Shown piece by piece: positions 35,554 to 44,403 of a stretch of 64,000 nt of DNA. The notes beneath the pieces were generated by a model, which was not told the DNA's origin, made no database searches, and saw only the letters and a list, made by a program, of their open reading frames with translations. The position numbers were made by a program, and so were the translations under genes. Position 1 is the first letter of the stretch, and the number at the start of each line of letters is the position of its first letter. Where the stretch lies: the NCBI RefSeq assembly GCF_014190915.1, contig NZ_JACHVU010000011.1:116676-180675 (forward strand), written 5' to 3'. This DNA is from Mycolicibacterium iranicum (GTDB taxonomy: Bacteria > Actinomycetota > Actinomycetes > Mycobacteriales > Mycobacteriaceae).

Positions 35554-36102
35554 TCACCCCTTTCGTGCCAGCACCCACGCCCGCCCGTCGGCCTCGTCGG
35601 CCGCGATCGGCTGGAGACCCCGGAACGCCCGGAGAAGTTCACCCGGTCCGGCCCGGAACGGCCCGGGGGAGGCGCCCACCTCGCTCAGCGCACTGGCGGC
35701 GAGCAGACCCCCGGCCGCGAGGCGCTCCACGAGTGCGTTGTCGAGCCGAGGATCACGGAACATGTTGCACAGCAACACATCTACCGGCATTCCCGGCGGC
35801 AGCCCGGCGTCGAGATCCCTGACCTCGAAATGACAGCGCTCGGTCTGTGCGTGATCCTGGGCCAGATGGGTGGCGCGCGCGATGGCCACCGGCGACACGT
35901 CGCACGCCCACACCTGCAGTCCGCGCTGCGCCAGCCACACAGCCGCTTCCCCGGTACCGCAGGCGATCTCGACCGCCCGTCCGACGGTGGGGAACAGGTC
36001 GGCGAACGGCCGGAAGAGCGGGGGTAAGGCAATGTCGGTGCCCGCCGCGGGTGGACGCTCGGCGTAGCGCCGATCCCAGCGCACCCGGTCTCCGTCGGCC
36101 AT
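35554..36102 (-). CDS. SAM-dependent class I methyltransferase
   Basis: 182 aa. Motif I VEIACGTGEAAVWLA (about residues 43-57), then acidic CDVSPVAI for the ribose, VRDLDAG and VDVLLCNMF. The small size and DRVRWDRRYAE start match tellurite-resistance/thiopurine-like methyltransferases. Substrate unknown. It lies 39 bp downstream of the DUF3253 gene on the same strand. Confidence 0.85.
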   Translation of the reverse strand: MADGDRVRWDRRYAERPPAAGTDIALPPLFRPFADLFPTVGRAVEIACGTGEAAVWLAQRGLQVWACDVSPVAIARATHLAQDHAQTERCHFEVRDLDAGLPPGMPVDVLLCNMFRDPRLDNALVERLAAGGLLAASALSEVGASPGPFRAGPGELLRAFRGLQPIAADEADGRAWVLARKG

Positions 36103-36141
36103 CAGGTGCGCCTCGGGCGCGCGTGCCGGGCACGCCGCATC

Positions 36142-36486
36142 TCACTGACGACCACGGGTGCGGATCCGGATCGGTCCTCGCCATTGCCCCTGCGGGTCAA
36201 CCGTTTTCCCGTGCTGGGTGATCTCGACGTCGCCCTCGGCAGCGAGCTCGCGGGCGACCTCGCGGGCATCGTCCATCAGATCGCGCCACTCGGCCCCGCC
36301 GATGGCGCGCGCGGCGTCAGAAGGGCAGGTGCTGCTTGCCGGCCCGCGATGATCGGCGAGGGCGCTGATGGCGGCACGGAGTCGCTCGCGCAGAGGGCTG
36401 TCACCGAGGGCGGTGCGGGCCGCGGTCGCTCCGGGGCCCTCGGCGTCGGCGATGCGGACCAATTCGGTGTGCGGGGTCGAGGCCAC
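36142..36486 (-). CDS. DUF3253 family protein
   Basis: 114 aa from the GTG at 36486, preceded by GGGGGG. DUF3253-like pattern: TCPSDAARAIGGAEWRDLMDDAREVARELA, then GDVEITQHGKTVDPQGQWRGPIRIR at the end. A winged-helix-like fold is probable. Function unknown. Starting further upstream would read through a short tandem repeat and was rejected. Confidence 0.8.
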   Translation of the reverse strand: MASTPHTELVRIADAEGPGATAARTALGDSPLRERLRAAISALADHRGPASSTCPSDAARAIGGAEWRDLMDDAREVARELAAEGDVEITQHGKTVDPQGQWRGPIRIRTRGRQ

Positions 36487-36490
36487 GCCC

Positions 36491-36549
36491 CCCAGTGTGC
36501 AATAGGCCCCAGTGTGCGATAGGCCCGTGTGTGCAATAGGCCACAGTGG
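36491..36549. repeat. 17-bp tandem repeat, 3.5 copies
   Basis: Three copies of a 17-bp unit close to CCCAGTGTGCAATAGGC, then a partial CACAGTGG. It sits 4 bp upstream of the DUF3253 start, in the divergent promoter gap with the small secreted protein at 36631. Copies differ at one to two positions. Confidence 0.85.
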
Positions 36550-36630
36550 TTTATCGCCGTGCGGATCCGGATAATTCTTAGCCGTACTCATCAGCTGCGG
36601 GTTCTGTCACCCGGGATTGGAGTTCTCACG

Positions 36631-36897
36631 ATGAAGTTGAGCCAGGTCCTTGCCAGCGCCGCCGTGTTCGGTGGCCTCGCCGCAGGTGCGATGGGCGTCG
36701 CGTCCACCGCGGCCGCCCAGCCGGGCTGGACACCGCCGCCCGTTCCGCCCGCGGGCCCGAATGTCGGTCAGGCACCGGCTGGGGCCCCGCCGAAGCCGGT
36801 CGACCCGATCTGGGCCAACGGCCAGCCCCAGGTGTGGGATGAGGGTTGGCAGCACTGGGGTGTCTGGCTGAACGGCGTGTTCGTGCCGACCTACTGA
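36631..36897 (+). CDS. small secreted Pro-rich protein
   Basis: 88 aa from the ATG at 36631 (GGAG upstream). A signal peptide ends at about residue 30 (TAAA-QPGW); the mature 58 residues contain PPPVPPAGPN, GAPPKPVDP and a Trp-rich end (WDEGWQHWGVWLNGVFVPTY). No Cys. Small Trp/Pro exported proteins of this type are common in mycobacteria, with no known function. Followed 13 bp later by a strong hairpin. Confidence 0.75.
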   Translation: MKLSQVLASAAVFGGLAAGAMGVASTAAAQPGWTPPPVPPAGPNVGQAPAGAPPKPVDPIWANGQPQVWDEGWQHWGVWLNGVFVPTY

Positions 36898-36910
36898 CAC
36901 AGTTGATACA

Positions 36911-36940
36911 GGCCACCGCGGACCATGGTCCGCGGTGGCC
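36911..36940 (+). terminator. 30-bp perfect palindrome terminator
   Basis: GGCCACCGCGGACC-AT-GGTCCGCGGTGGCC, a perfect 14-bp stem, followed by TTGTC. It lies just after the stop of the small secreted protein. Confidence 0.85.
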
Positions 36941-36944
36941 TTGT

Positions 36945-37008
36945 CATATCCGCACGAAGTCATATCCGCACGAAGTCATATCCGCACGGAGTCATATCCG
37001 CACGGAGC
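36945..37008. repeat. 16-bp tandem repeat, 4 copies
   Basis: Four head-to-tail copies of CATATCCGCACGAAGT; the last two have GGAG for GAAG, and the last ends in C. It starts 4 bp after the palindromic terminator, between convergent genes. There are no spacers, so it is not CRISPR. Confidence 0.9.
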
Positions 37009-37077
37009 CTTTCCACACCGAAGGCGGGGCCGCTTCGCACCCGGCACTCCGGGTGGTGACGGCCCCGCTTCGCGGTG

Positions 37078-38037
37078 TCAGGCTCCCAGCACGCGCTGGA
37101 TGTCGGGCTTCATGGCCGCGAGCTGGGATCCCCAGTAGCCCCAGCCATGGGTGCCGTTCGACGGGAAGTTGAAGACACCGTTTCCTCCACCGGCCGCCTG
37201 GTACTGCCGCTGGAAGTTCCTGTTGCTGTCGAGGGTGATGGCCTCCAGCAGCTGTCCGGGAACATCACCGCCGCCACCCAGCTCACCGGGTCGGCCGGTT
37301 CCGCAGTACACCCAGATGCGGGTGCCGTTGGCCACCAGTCGTCCGACGTTCACGGTCGGGTCGTTGCGCTGCCACGCCGGGCCGCCGCCGAGGCCCCACA
37401 TCGCCGTCGAGCTGAAGCCGCCGGCGTCGCGCATCGCGATGCTGACCAGCAGCGGCCAGACTCCCTCAGAGAGGTTGAGGTAGCCCGACAGTGAGGCCGC
37501 ATAGCTGAACTGGCCCGGGTGATAGGCGGCCATGATGAGCGCCGCGCTCCCCGACATGGACAGGCCGACCACGGCGTTACCGGTAGGGGAGATGCCCTTG
37601 TTGGCGGCCAGGAATGCGGGGAGTTCCGAGGTCAGGAACGTCTCCCACTGGTAGTTGTAGGTGGTGCCGTTGCCCACTGCGGGTCCCTGCCAGTTGGTGT
37701 AGAAGCTCGACATGCCACCGACCGGCATGACCACCGAGAGCCCGGATTCGAAGAAGTTCTCGAACGCCGCCGTCTCGATGTCCCAGCCGCTGTTGTCGTC
37801 GCGGGCACGCAACCCGTCCAGCAGGTACACCGCGCGGGGCCCGCCCCCTTGGAACTTGACCGGGATATCGCGTCCCATCGCCGCCGAGGGCACCATCAGC
37901 GTCTCGACCGGCAACCCGGGGCGCGAGTAGGCGCCCGCTGTGGCCGATCCGCCCGCCACCGCGATGAGACCCGAGATCAACAGCGCCACCACGGCCCCCA
38001 CCGAAAGCCGGCGCCCCACTCTTCGCGTCAGATTCAT
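37078..38037 (-). CDS. antigen 85-family mycolyltransferase
   Basis: 319 aa from the ATG at 38037 with an AAGGA upstream. A signal peptide (to about residue 37) precedes the Ag85 fold. There is the YLLDGLRARDDNSGWD block, nucleophile Ser in GLSMSG (about 160), Glu in LLEAITL, and His in NGTHGWGYWG. Ag85 enzymes transfer mycolate between trehalose monomycolates and to arabinogalactan at the outer envelope. Which paralogue (FbpA-D) cannot be decided. A CGTCA-TG-TGACG palindrome lies 100 bp upstream. Confidence 0.93.
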   Translation of the reverse strand: MNLTRRVGRRLSVGAVVALLISGLIAVAGGSATAGAYSRPGLPVETLMVPSAAMGRDIPVKFQGGGPRAVYLLDGLRARDDNSGWDIETAAFENFFESGLSVVMPVGGMSSFYTNWQGPAVGNGTTYNYQWETFLTSELPAFLAANKGISPTGNAVVGLSMSGSAALIMAAYHPGQFSYAASLSGYLNLSEGVWPLLVSIAMRDAGGFSSTAMWGLGGGPAWQRNDPTVNVGRLVANGTRIWVYCGTGRPGELGGGGDVPGQLLEAITLDSNRNFQRQYQAAGGGNGVFNFPSNGTHGWGYWGSQLAAMKPDIQRVLGA

Positions 38038-38222
38038 TCGAAAGCCCGTCCTTGATCGAGCGCGTCCGCCGACGCGCATACCTGGATGCGTGCGGACCGA
38101 CACCCCCGCAGTCGTTGTGCCGCATGGTGTACTTCGTCATGTGACGATTCGTCGTTACCGACGGGAGTCTCCGGCCCGGAGGCGCCGGGTGTGAAGCGGG
38201 GCAGACCGGGCATATCCGAGCC

Positions 38223-38474
38223 ATGACGATTTCAGCCGACGACGTCCGCAAGCTCCTCGACGCCGACGATCAGTCCGCCCTGGTGCTCATCGAGGGCCGG
38301 GCCGAGGTGATCACCGCGGAACAGAAATCCAGCGACGACTACCGGGGCGCGTTCGAGGTGATCTCCCGGGACGAACTCCTGCAGCGGACGGGCGGGGAAA
38401 CGCAGCTCGCCGACACCGACCTGTCAGCTCAGGCCGCAGCCTTGGACACCGCGGTGTCCGAGCTCGGCGGCTGA
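38223..38474 (+). CDS. small conserved hypothetical protein
   Basis: 83 aa, acidic and soluble, with a mid-section SSDDYRGAFEVISRDELLQ and a C-terminal helix. No cysteine, no signal. Similar short proteins exist in mycobacteria without assigned function. It ends 6 bp before the tail of the DUF6498 gene on the opposite strand. Confidence 0.65.
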   Translation: MTISADDVRKLLDADDQSALVLIEGRAEVITAEQKSSDDYRGAFEVISRDELLQRTGGETQLADTDLSAQAAALDTAVSELGG

Positions 38475-38480
38475 CCGGCG

Positions 38481-39281
38481 TCACCCCCGGGGGGCCGGCC
38501 CCGCGGTCGACCGTCGTGCGACCCACGGCTGTTCATTGCGTTCCCGGCGGGCCTGCTCGTCGGCGCGGTCCTTGACCCAGAAATCCTCGAACCGCTCGCC
38601 GGGGTGCACGTTGGGGACTTTGTTCATGAGTCGACTGAGCCACTGCGGCGGCCTGGCCGGCTCCCATTGCAATAGCACGAAACTCAGCGACGCCAGACTC
38701 TTCAGGACGACGAAAAAGCCGAACAACGCCTCGGTGGCCCCCGTGATCGCGACACCGAACATGCCGAAGATCAATGTCAGGTGCACCACGATGACACGGC
38801 TGAACCCACGTTGAGCGGTCTGCTCGATCTGCCAGAACGACCAGTGCCGCAGCGTGGCGAGGTCGACGAGGAAATCGACCAGCAAGAGTCCCAGCACGGC
38901 GAGGGCCCCGTTCTGCACACTGCGCCAGCTGATCTCAGCGAGCTCTGCCTGCCCGTTGCGGCCGAGGAGGAAGACGATAACGGCCAGGAACACCCCGTGT
39001 GCAGCTGTGAAGGTCAGGCTGACCATCAAGAACCCGGACATGAACGACGAACTCGACGGGCTGCGCTTGTTCGCGTTCGATGCCTCGTAGCGGAAATGCC
39101 CGCGCCGCGGCGACCAGCGGCGGTGGAAGAAGATCCGCCCGGCGATGAACAACGAGCCCGCCAAGGTCTCGAACCAGTACACGACGAGTGTCGTGGCTCC
39201 CGACCAGCCCGCTGCGAACCAGCCGAATGCCGGCACGGCGATGACGGCGAGCACCGCCAGCACGTGAGCTATCCGGGTCAT
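38481..39281 (-). CDS. DUF6498-type integral membrane protein
   Basis: 266 aa with about six transmembrane segments between residues 5 and 205: an N-terminal helix pair, a FMSGFLMVSLTFTAAHGVFLAVIVFLLG-like pair (split over 80-110), and two more in the second half. A soluble Arg/Glu-rich C-terminal tail follows. It starts 9 bp after the S4-protein stop, so it is probably co-transcribed with it. Function unknown. Confidence 0.75.
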   Translation of the reverse strand: MTRIAHVLAVLAVIAVPAFGWFAAGWSGATTLVVYWFETLAGSLFIAGRIFFHRRWSPRRGHFRYEASNANKRSPSSSSFMSGFLMVSLTFTAAHGVFLAVIVFLLGRNGQAELAEISWRSVQNGALAVLGLLLVDFLVDLATLRHWSFWQIEQTAQRGFSRVIVVHLTLIFGMFGVAITGATEALFGFFVVLKSLASLSFVLLQWEPARPPQWLSRLMNKVPNVHPGERFEDFWVKDRADEQARRERNEQPWVARRSTAGPAPRG

Positions 39282-39290
39282 CGGCGGGGT

Positions 39291-39656
39291 TCAGCCCTGA
39301 CCCGCGCGCCACTTGTCGAGCATTCGCCTGTCCCGCTTCGTCGGCCGGCCGGCCCCGCGGTCGCGCACCGCGACGGGAACGGAGGCGCTGGGCGGCGGTG
39401 GCGGGGTCCGGTCGAGATAACACGTCACGGCGTCGGCCGCGCCGACGCGCTTCTGGATGACCCTCGCCACGTGGACGACCCTGGTCGTCTCGCCGACGCG
39501 TGCGCGCACCTCGTCACCGGGTGCGACCATGGTCGACGGCTTGGCCTGCCGCCCGTTGACTTTGACCTGCCCACCCCGGCACGCTGCGGCGGCGTCGGGG
39601 CGGGTCTTGCTCAGGCGGACCGCCCACAGCCACCGGTCGACTCGCGTGGACTCCAT
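39291..39656 (-). CDS. S4 RNA-binding protein, Hsp15-like
   Basis: 121 aa from the ATG at 39656. The S4 domain RVDRWLWAVRLSKTRPDAAAACRGGQVKVNGRQ is split over residues 5-37, as in Hsp15 (HslR), which rescues stalled 50S subunits with peptidyl-tRNA. The C-terminus is basic (RPTKRDRRMLDKWRAGQG). An earlier ATG at 39686 is possible. It heads a pair with the DUF6498 gene. Confidence 0.87.
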   Translation of the reverse strand: MESTRVDRWLWAVRLSKTRPDAAAACRGGQVKVNGRQAKPSTMVAPGDEVRARVGETTRVVHVARVIQKRVGAADAVTCYLDRTPPPPPSASVPVAVRDRGAGRPTKRDRRMLDKWRAGQG

Positions 39657-39682
39657 CGCACCATCATGACGGGGCGACGGTC

Positions 39683-40765
39683 TCATGCGCGCAGGTGCTC
39701 ATCGAGAAAAGTGAGCAGCGTGTCGAACGTCGGGGCGGGGTCGACGCCGGTGGTCACCACCCCGCCTCGGGTGTGTGTGACGATCCGGCCGGGGGAGTAG
39801 TTGGGGGCGTAGAGGTATGCGTCGGTGTGGCCGACCCCGGGCAGCAGGGCCAGCGTCGCCGTCGCGCCGGCCCGCACACAGGCCTGGAAGAGCAGCTCGG
39901 ACTGATTGGCCGGCACGAGCGGATCGGTGGTGCCGTGGGTGATGAACAGCGGGGGACTGTCGACCCTGACATAGCTTGCCGGATTGGCCTTTTCGACGGC
40001 GGCGCGGTTGGTCTGAATCGGGAACCCCATCAACTGCGATTCCGGTGATCCCGGCTCGTCGTGCACTTGACCGTCCGGAAGCCGGTGAGCGTCCATTGCC
40101 AGGAAGTCGGTCGGACCGAACAGGTCGATGGCGGCCTGCACGGCACTGGATTGGTCCCGATTACCCAGATCGCCTTCGAGATCGGCGATTCCGGAGGTCG
40201 TCGCCGCCATGGTGGCGACCCATCCGCCGCTGCTGTTTCCCATGGTGGCGAAGCGGCCCGGGTCGAGACCGTACTCCCCGGCGTGGGCCCGCAGGAACCT
40301 GATCGCGGCTTTGATGTCGTGGACCTGTCCCGGGAAAGTGACCTGGCTGCTGCTGCGGACATTCACGCCGGCGACGGCATAACCGCGCGGCACCCACTGG
40401 GCAGCCAGCCGGGGGGCATCGATCATGCCCCCGGCCGTCGGACGGTCGTCGGGCTCGACCCCGTCCCCGTCGCCGAGCGCCTTGCCTTTGGTGTCGTCGT
40501 TTCTGAACGCCGAACCCATGATGAAGAGGACCAGGGGAACCGGGCCTGCCGCAGCGAGGGGTACATAGAGGTCGAGCAGGTGGCCCCGTCCGGCGGCGGC
40601 CGCGTACTCGAGGTTCGTGTGCACCAGGTAGTGCTCGGCGATGTGCGGTTCGCGCTGCGGCGGACGGGCCCCGAGCTGAGGTGCGGCGCAGGCGACGCCG
40701 GCCAGCCCCGCCACGACGGCAAGCCCGCTCTTGAGGAATGCGCGTCGGCGCGGCCCGGCCGTCAT
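39683..40765 (-). CDS. Tat-exported esterase/lipase
   Basis: 360 aa, ATG with AGGAGGG upstream. A twin-arginine-like signal (PRRRAFLKSGLAVVAGLAG) ends in a poor lipobox (GVAC). The alpha/beta-hydrolase core has GSAFRNDD, the nucleophile elbow GNSSGGW (about residue 196-202), Asp in HGTTDPLVPA and His in GVGHTDAY. It resembles BD-FAE/carboxylesterase enzymes. Substrate unknown. Confidence 0.87.
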   Translation of the reverse strand: MTAGPRRRAFLKSGLAVVAGLAGVACAAPQLGARPPQREPHIAEHYLVHTNLEYAAAAGRGHLLDLYVPLAAAGPVPLVLFIMGSAFRNDDTKGKALGDGDGVEPDDRPTAGGMIDAPRLAAQWVPRGYAVAGVNVRSSSQVTFPGQVHDIKAAIRFLRAHAGEYGLDPGRFATMGNSSGGWVATMAATTSGIADLEGDLGNRDQSSAVQAAIDLFGPTDFLAMDAHRLPDGQVHDEPGSPESQLMGFPIQTNRAAVEKANPASYVRVDSPPLFITHGTTDPLVPANQSELLFQACVRAGATATLALLPGVGHTDAYLYAPNYSPGRIVTHTRGGVVTTGVDPAPTFDTLLTFLDEHLRA

Positions 40766-40926
40766 CGCGATCCCTCCTCTGCGTCAGTGGTCTGAGCCGC
40801 CATAATTCTGAGCCGCCCTGGTTCTGAGCGGCCATGGTATTGGCACGTTGTACAGGGCAGGGGAGTAGGCCATCCGGTTTTCTCCGACCGCCATTCCGAG
40901 CGGGCCACGCCGGTTAGGATCTCGGC

Positions 40927-41220
40927 GTGTTCCGAATCGACGGCATCGACGGCGAGAGCATCGTGGTGGACGGCAACTGGGTGGAGAAGCTTCGCACCGG
41001 CACCTCGCGCGGACGCAACCCCGCCGACCAGTACTCGGGCACCAAGGTCGAGGAATTCAGCCGGCGCAAGAAACTGTTCGGTGGCGAGAAGGAGCACCTG
41101 CTGCAGGTCATCGTCAGCCTCGGGACGTTCTTCTCGCTGAAGGTCCCGGCCGAACGACGCCACGAGGTCGACGCGCTCATCGCCGAGCTGGAACGGGCGC
41201 GCGACCGCGCGTCCTCGTAG
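40927..41220 (+). CDS. conserved hypothetical protein
   Basis: 97 aa, GTG start. FRIDGIDGESIVVDGNWVEKLRTG suggests a small beta-rich N-terminus (PH-like), then a Lys/Arg-rich loop and a C-terminal helix (RRHEVDALIAELERARD). No known function; the layout recalls short membrane-associated bPH-type domains. Divergent from the Tat esterase. Confidence 0.65.
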   Translation: MFRIDGIDGESIVVDGNWVEKLRTGTSRGRNPADQYSGTKVEEFSRRKKLFGGEKEHLLQVIVSLGTFFSLKVPAERRHEVDALIAELERARDRASS

Positions 41221-41273
41221 GGTTCGGCGGCGCCACGCCCGCCGGTGACACGGCCGGGCAGCCGATCGAAAAG

Positions 41274-41306
41274 TTGGGATCGGTAGCCCCGCCGGGGTTG
41301 TGCACT
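41274..41306 (+). promoter_or_regulatory. shared promoter-like element, copy 1
   Basis: TTGGGATCGGTAG, 16 bp, then CACT. The same two blocks with the same 16-bp spacing occur at 42931 and 59262, each upstream of an exported-protein gene. This copy is 172 bp before the PGRS-protein start. Confidence 0.6.
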
Positions 41307-41477
41307 CACAGACGTCGCGAGGGCGGCCGGCGAGGCGAAAATGCGGTAAACACCCGCCGGCACAGGTCGTCCACGCACACTCGGCGGTGGGCGCTGCTCA
41401 TCGCATGGCGGCCCGGGTGCAGCACGCCCTCGACAGGTCGCGCTCCGTCAGTCCACGGCCAGAAGATAGGGAATCAC

Positions 41478-42860
41478 GTGTCCAAGAACCGTCAGATCAA
41501 CCGACCCTCGCGCACCGCGAACCGCCAGGCGATCACCCCTCGCCACCTTCTCGCCGCCGCTGCCGGCGGTGCGGCCATGGTGGGTGCGGGCGTACTGCTG
41601 GCGCTGACTCCGACGTCGGCGCCCGCGCCCGTCCAACTCGACATCGCGCTCACATCAAGCGAATCCGCGCTCCTACCGCAGGGCCCCGCGCTCAGCGACC
41701 CGTGGTGGCTCGTCGGCAACGCGGCGGACGTCAACGGCGGCGGCAATCACCTCACCGCGGCACAGACCACCAAGGTCGCGGCCATCTGCGGACTGATCTG
41801 CAACGGCGTCGACGGCACCGAGGAGAACCCCAACGGTCAGCACGGCGGGCTGCTGTTCGGAAACGGCGGCAACGGCTGGGATGCCAACGCGATCGGTGTC
41901 GCGGGCGGTAACGGCGGCAAGGGCGGCGTGTTCTCCGGCAACGGCGGCAACGGCGGGAACGGCGGGGCCGGAGCGGCGGGGGGCACGGGCGGCAGCGGTG
42001 CCTGGGTGTTCGGCAACGGCGGCGCGGGCGGTGACGGCGGCGACGGAGCAGGGACCGACGGTGGAGCCGGCGGCGCAGGCGGCCACGCGGGCCTTTACGG
42101 GAACGGCGGCGCCGGCGGCAACGGCGGGAGCAGCGTCAAGTCCGGGGACGCGACCGGCGGCGACGGCGGCAAGGGCGGAAACGGCGGCATCGTCGGCGAC
42201 GGCGGCAAAGGCGGCGACGGCGGTTTGGGCCACGGGAAGAACCTGACGTGGGGCGGCCGCGGGGGCGACGGCGGCGTGGCTCTGGGTACCGGCAACGGCG
42301 GCGACGGCGGAAACGGCGGCAATGCCGGCGACGGTGTCAACGACACCGGCGGCGTGACCATCGCCGGGGCCGGCGGCAAGGGCGGGAACTCCCTGGGCAA
42401 CGGCAATGGCGGCAACGGTGGTGACAGCGGCGATGCGGTCGGCGCCAACACCACCGCAGGCAACAGCGGCGGCGACGGCGGCCACGGAGGCGCGTTCGGG
42501 GGCAACGGCGGTCACGGCGGCGCAGGCGGCGACGCCACCACCGACTCGATCGCACCCGCATCAGCGGGGTACGGCGGTCACGGCGGCCACGCCGGTGCCG
42601 GCGGTCTCGGCGGCGACGGGGGCGACGGCGGCGACGGAACATCCACGGACGGTGAGGGAATCGGCGGCCAGGGCGGCGACGGGGGCGACGGCGGATCGAC
42701 CGGCACGGGCGGCGACGGCGGCGACGGCGGCGACGGCACGTCGACGACCGGCACCGGATCCGGCGGCAACGGCGGCAACGGGGGCCACGGCGGTGACGGT
42801 GGCGGCGCCGGGGGCAAGGGCGGAGAAGGGTCGACGAGCGACGGGCAGGACGGCAACTGA
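41478..42860 (+). CDS. PGRS-type Gly-rich secreted protein without a PE domain
   Basis: 460 aa from the GTG at 41478. A cationic N-terminus and hydrophobic segment (HLLAAAAGGAAMVGAGVLLALTP) form a signal peptide, followed by a 90-residue unique stretch with CGLICNGVDGTEENPNG. Then come about 320 residues of GGxGGx repeats (GNGGNGG, GGDGGDG, GGAGG). These match PGRS repeats, which bind calcium in related RTX-like folds. No PE domain is present, so type VII export is unlikely. Confidence 0.8.
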   Translation: MSKNRQINRPSRTANRQAITPRHLLAAAAGGAAMVGAGVLLALTPTSAPAPVQLDIALTSSESALLPQGPALSDPWWLVGNAADVNGGGNHLTAAQTTKVAAICGLICNGVDGTEENPNGQHGGLLFGNGGNGWDANAIGVAGGNGGKGGVFSGNGGNGGNGGAGAAGGTGGSGAWVFGNGGAGGDGGDGAGTDGGAGGAGGHAGLYGNGGAGGNGGSSVKSGDATGGDGGKGGNGGIVGDGGKGGDGGLGHGKNLTWGGRGGDGGVALGTGNGGDGGNGGNAGDGVNDTGGVTIAGAGGKGGNSLGNGNGGNGGDSGDAVGANTTAGNSGGDGGHGGAFGGNGGHGGAGGDATTDSIAPASAGYGGHGGHAGAGGLGGDGGDGGDGTSTDGEGIGGQGGDGGDGGSTGTGGDGGDGGDGTSTTGTGSGGNGGNGGHGGDGGGAGGKGGEGSTSDGQDGN

Positions 42861-42930
42861 ACAAGGGACGGTCGAGGGCTCGCGCGTCCCCTGTGGACGC
42901 CGGGCCCTCGCCCGCTCGCTCACCGACTTG

Positions 42931-42963
42931 TTGGGATCGGTAGGCACGCCCTGCTGGTGCACT
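42931..42963 (+). promoter_or_regulatory. shared promoter-like element, copy 2
   Basis: TTGGGATCGGTAG-N16-CACT, ending 52 bp before the start codon of the Pro-rich exported protein at 43016. Identical in the first block to copy 1. Confidence 0.65.
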
Positions 42964-43015
42964 AGGACATGCAGGGCGGCGCAGATCGCGCAGCCCGCGG
43001 AAACGAGGATCTGCA

Positions 43016-43456
43016 ATGAAGAAGTCGATGCGTTTCACCGCAGCGCTGGCTGTCGCCACGGGCCTCGGCCTGTCCGGTGCGGCGGCGCCGGCGGCCCTGG
43101 CCCAGGGACCGAGCTACCAGGGCGGCAACTGCCCGGCCGGGATGACATGCACCCACTGGTGCCCGGGCGACCCGGCACCGCCTGGCGGACAGGTGCTTTC
43201 GTGGGACTGGAACGTCTGCCACGACTGGTACTGGGATTCCTACGGCATCACCGACGTCACGACCAACACGCTCTTCCCGTGGTCGGGGACTCCGCGTCCC
43301 GCGGTCGCGCCGCCACCCCTGGCTCCCGCACCGCCACCGCCCCCTCCGGCGGCGCCGATGCCGTTCTGCAGCCCGCGGGGATCGTTGATCATCATCCCGC
43401 CGATCTGCGATGAGATCGGTGTGGACATGCCGCCCGGCTCGGTGCGGCGCGGCTGA
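43016..43456 (+). CDS. secreted Cys/Pro-rich protein
   Basis: 146 aa, ATG with GAGGA upstream. A signal peptide ends near residue 29 (AALA-QGPS). The mature part has six Cys (CPAGMTCTHWC, VCHDW, FCSPRG, ICDEIG) that can form disulfides, and a PPPLAPAPPPPPPAA linker. This resembles small exported mycobacterial proteins of unknown role. It is preceded by the shared promoter element and ends 1 bp before the tail of the EamA gene. Confidence 0.8.
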   Translation: MKKSMRFTAALAVATGLGLSGAAAPAALAQGPSYQGGNCPAGMTCTHWCPGDPAPPGGQVLSWDWNVCHDWYWDSYGITDVTTNTLFPWSGTPRPAVAPPPLAPAPPPPPPAAPMPFCSPRGSLIIIPPICDEIGVDMPPGSVRRG

Positions 43457-43457
43457 G

Positions 43458-44324
43458 TCAGCCGACCTCCAACGGCACAGCCATCTCCCGGCCACCCGCG
43501 CGGGAGGCCCCGATACCGGCGGCGACGACGGCGGCGATGCCGAGAAGCCCTGCGAGACCTGGGTTCTGATCGAGGAGGAGGAAGCCGATGAGCACCGCGA
43601 AGGCAGGCTCAAGACTCATCAAGATGCCGAACGTCGCCGTCGTCAACCTGCGCAGCGCGAGGAGTTCGAGCACGTAGGGGATGACCGGCAGCAGCAGCGC
43701 CATCCCGACGCCGATCAGGAGCAGTTCGGGCGTGATGAGGGAGAACGCCTTGTTGTCTACGAAGAACGTGGCCACCAGGCCGGCGACCGGCATGGAGATG
43801 GCAAGCCCGTTGACCCCGGAGACCTCGTCGCCGACGCGTTGGGTGAGCAGGATGTACACGGCCCAGCAGATCCCCGCCGTCACCGCGAGCAGCACGCCCT
43901 TGGCGTCGATGCCGCCGCCGAACGGCTGGCTGAGCAGCACGACACCGACCGCGGCGAGGGCCGGCCACAGGAAGCGGTGGCGCCCACGCCCGTGGATGAT
44001 GGCCAGGGCCAGCGGCCCCAGGAACTCCAGCGCTGTCGCGGTTCCCAGCGCGAGCCGGTCCAGCGAGGCCATGAAGAACAGCGTGATGGCGGCGCTGACG
44101 GCCCCGAGGACCAGACACATCCCGAAGGAGCGCCACGTGAACGCCGACGGCCGCGGGCGCACCACCACCAGAAGGATGATGCCCGCCAGAGAAAGTCGAA
44201 GCCACGCCGTGCCGTCCGACCCGATCTCATCGATCAGGCCGACGGCGACCGCCATCCCCAGCTGAAGAGAGATCTGGGCAGCGATCGCCATCAGGACGCC
44301 GGTGCGCGCTTCGTGTGCTGTCAC
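43458..44324 (-). CDS. EamA/RhtA family exporter
   Basis: 288 aa from the GTG at 44324 (a TTG at 44336 is an alternative). Ten predicted helices in two EamA repeats, with SLAGIILLVVVRPRP, GTATALEFLGPLALAIIHGR in the first half and LEPAFAVLIGFLLLDQ in the second. Members export amino acids such as threonine or homoserine, or other metabolites. Substrate not predictable. Confidence 0.88.
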   Translation of the reverse strand: MTAHEARTGVLMAIAAQISLQLGMAVAVGLIDEIGSDGTAWLRLSLAGIILLVVVRPRPSAFTWRSFGMCLVLGAVSAAITLFFMASLDRLALGTATALEFLGPLALAIIHGRGRHRFLWPALAAVGVVLLSQPFGGGIDAKGVLLAVTAGICWAVYILLTQRVGDEVSGVNGLAISMPVAGLVATFFVDNKAFSLITPELLLIGVGMALLLPVIPYVLELLALRRLTTATFGILMSLEPAFAVLIGFLLLDQNPGLAGLLGIAAVVAAGIGASRAGGREMAVPLEVG

Positions 44325-44403
44325 CGTTGCATTCAAAATGAACGGAGGTCGCCGCGTCTTCCCTTGCGGCGAAGTCGCCGGCGACCGGCGGTCAGGATGA
44401 GGC

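Noticed and set aside
36945..37008. Possible CRISPR array from four repeats
   Set aside because: The 16-bp units are directly adjacent with no spacers, so it is a tandem repeat and no cas genes are present.
41673..42515. Ala/Val-rich minus-strand frame inside the PGRS gene
   Set aside because: Produced by the GGC/GCC repeat codons read backwards, with no independent start site evidence.
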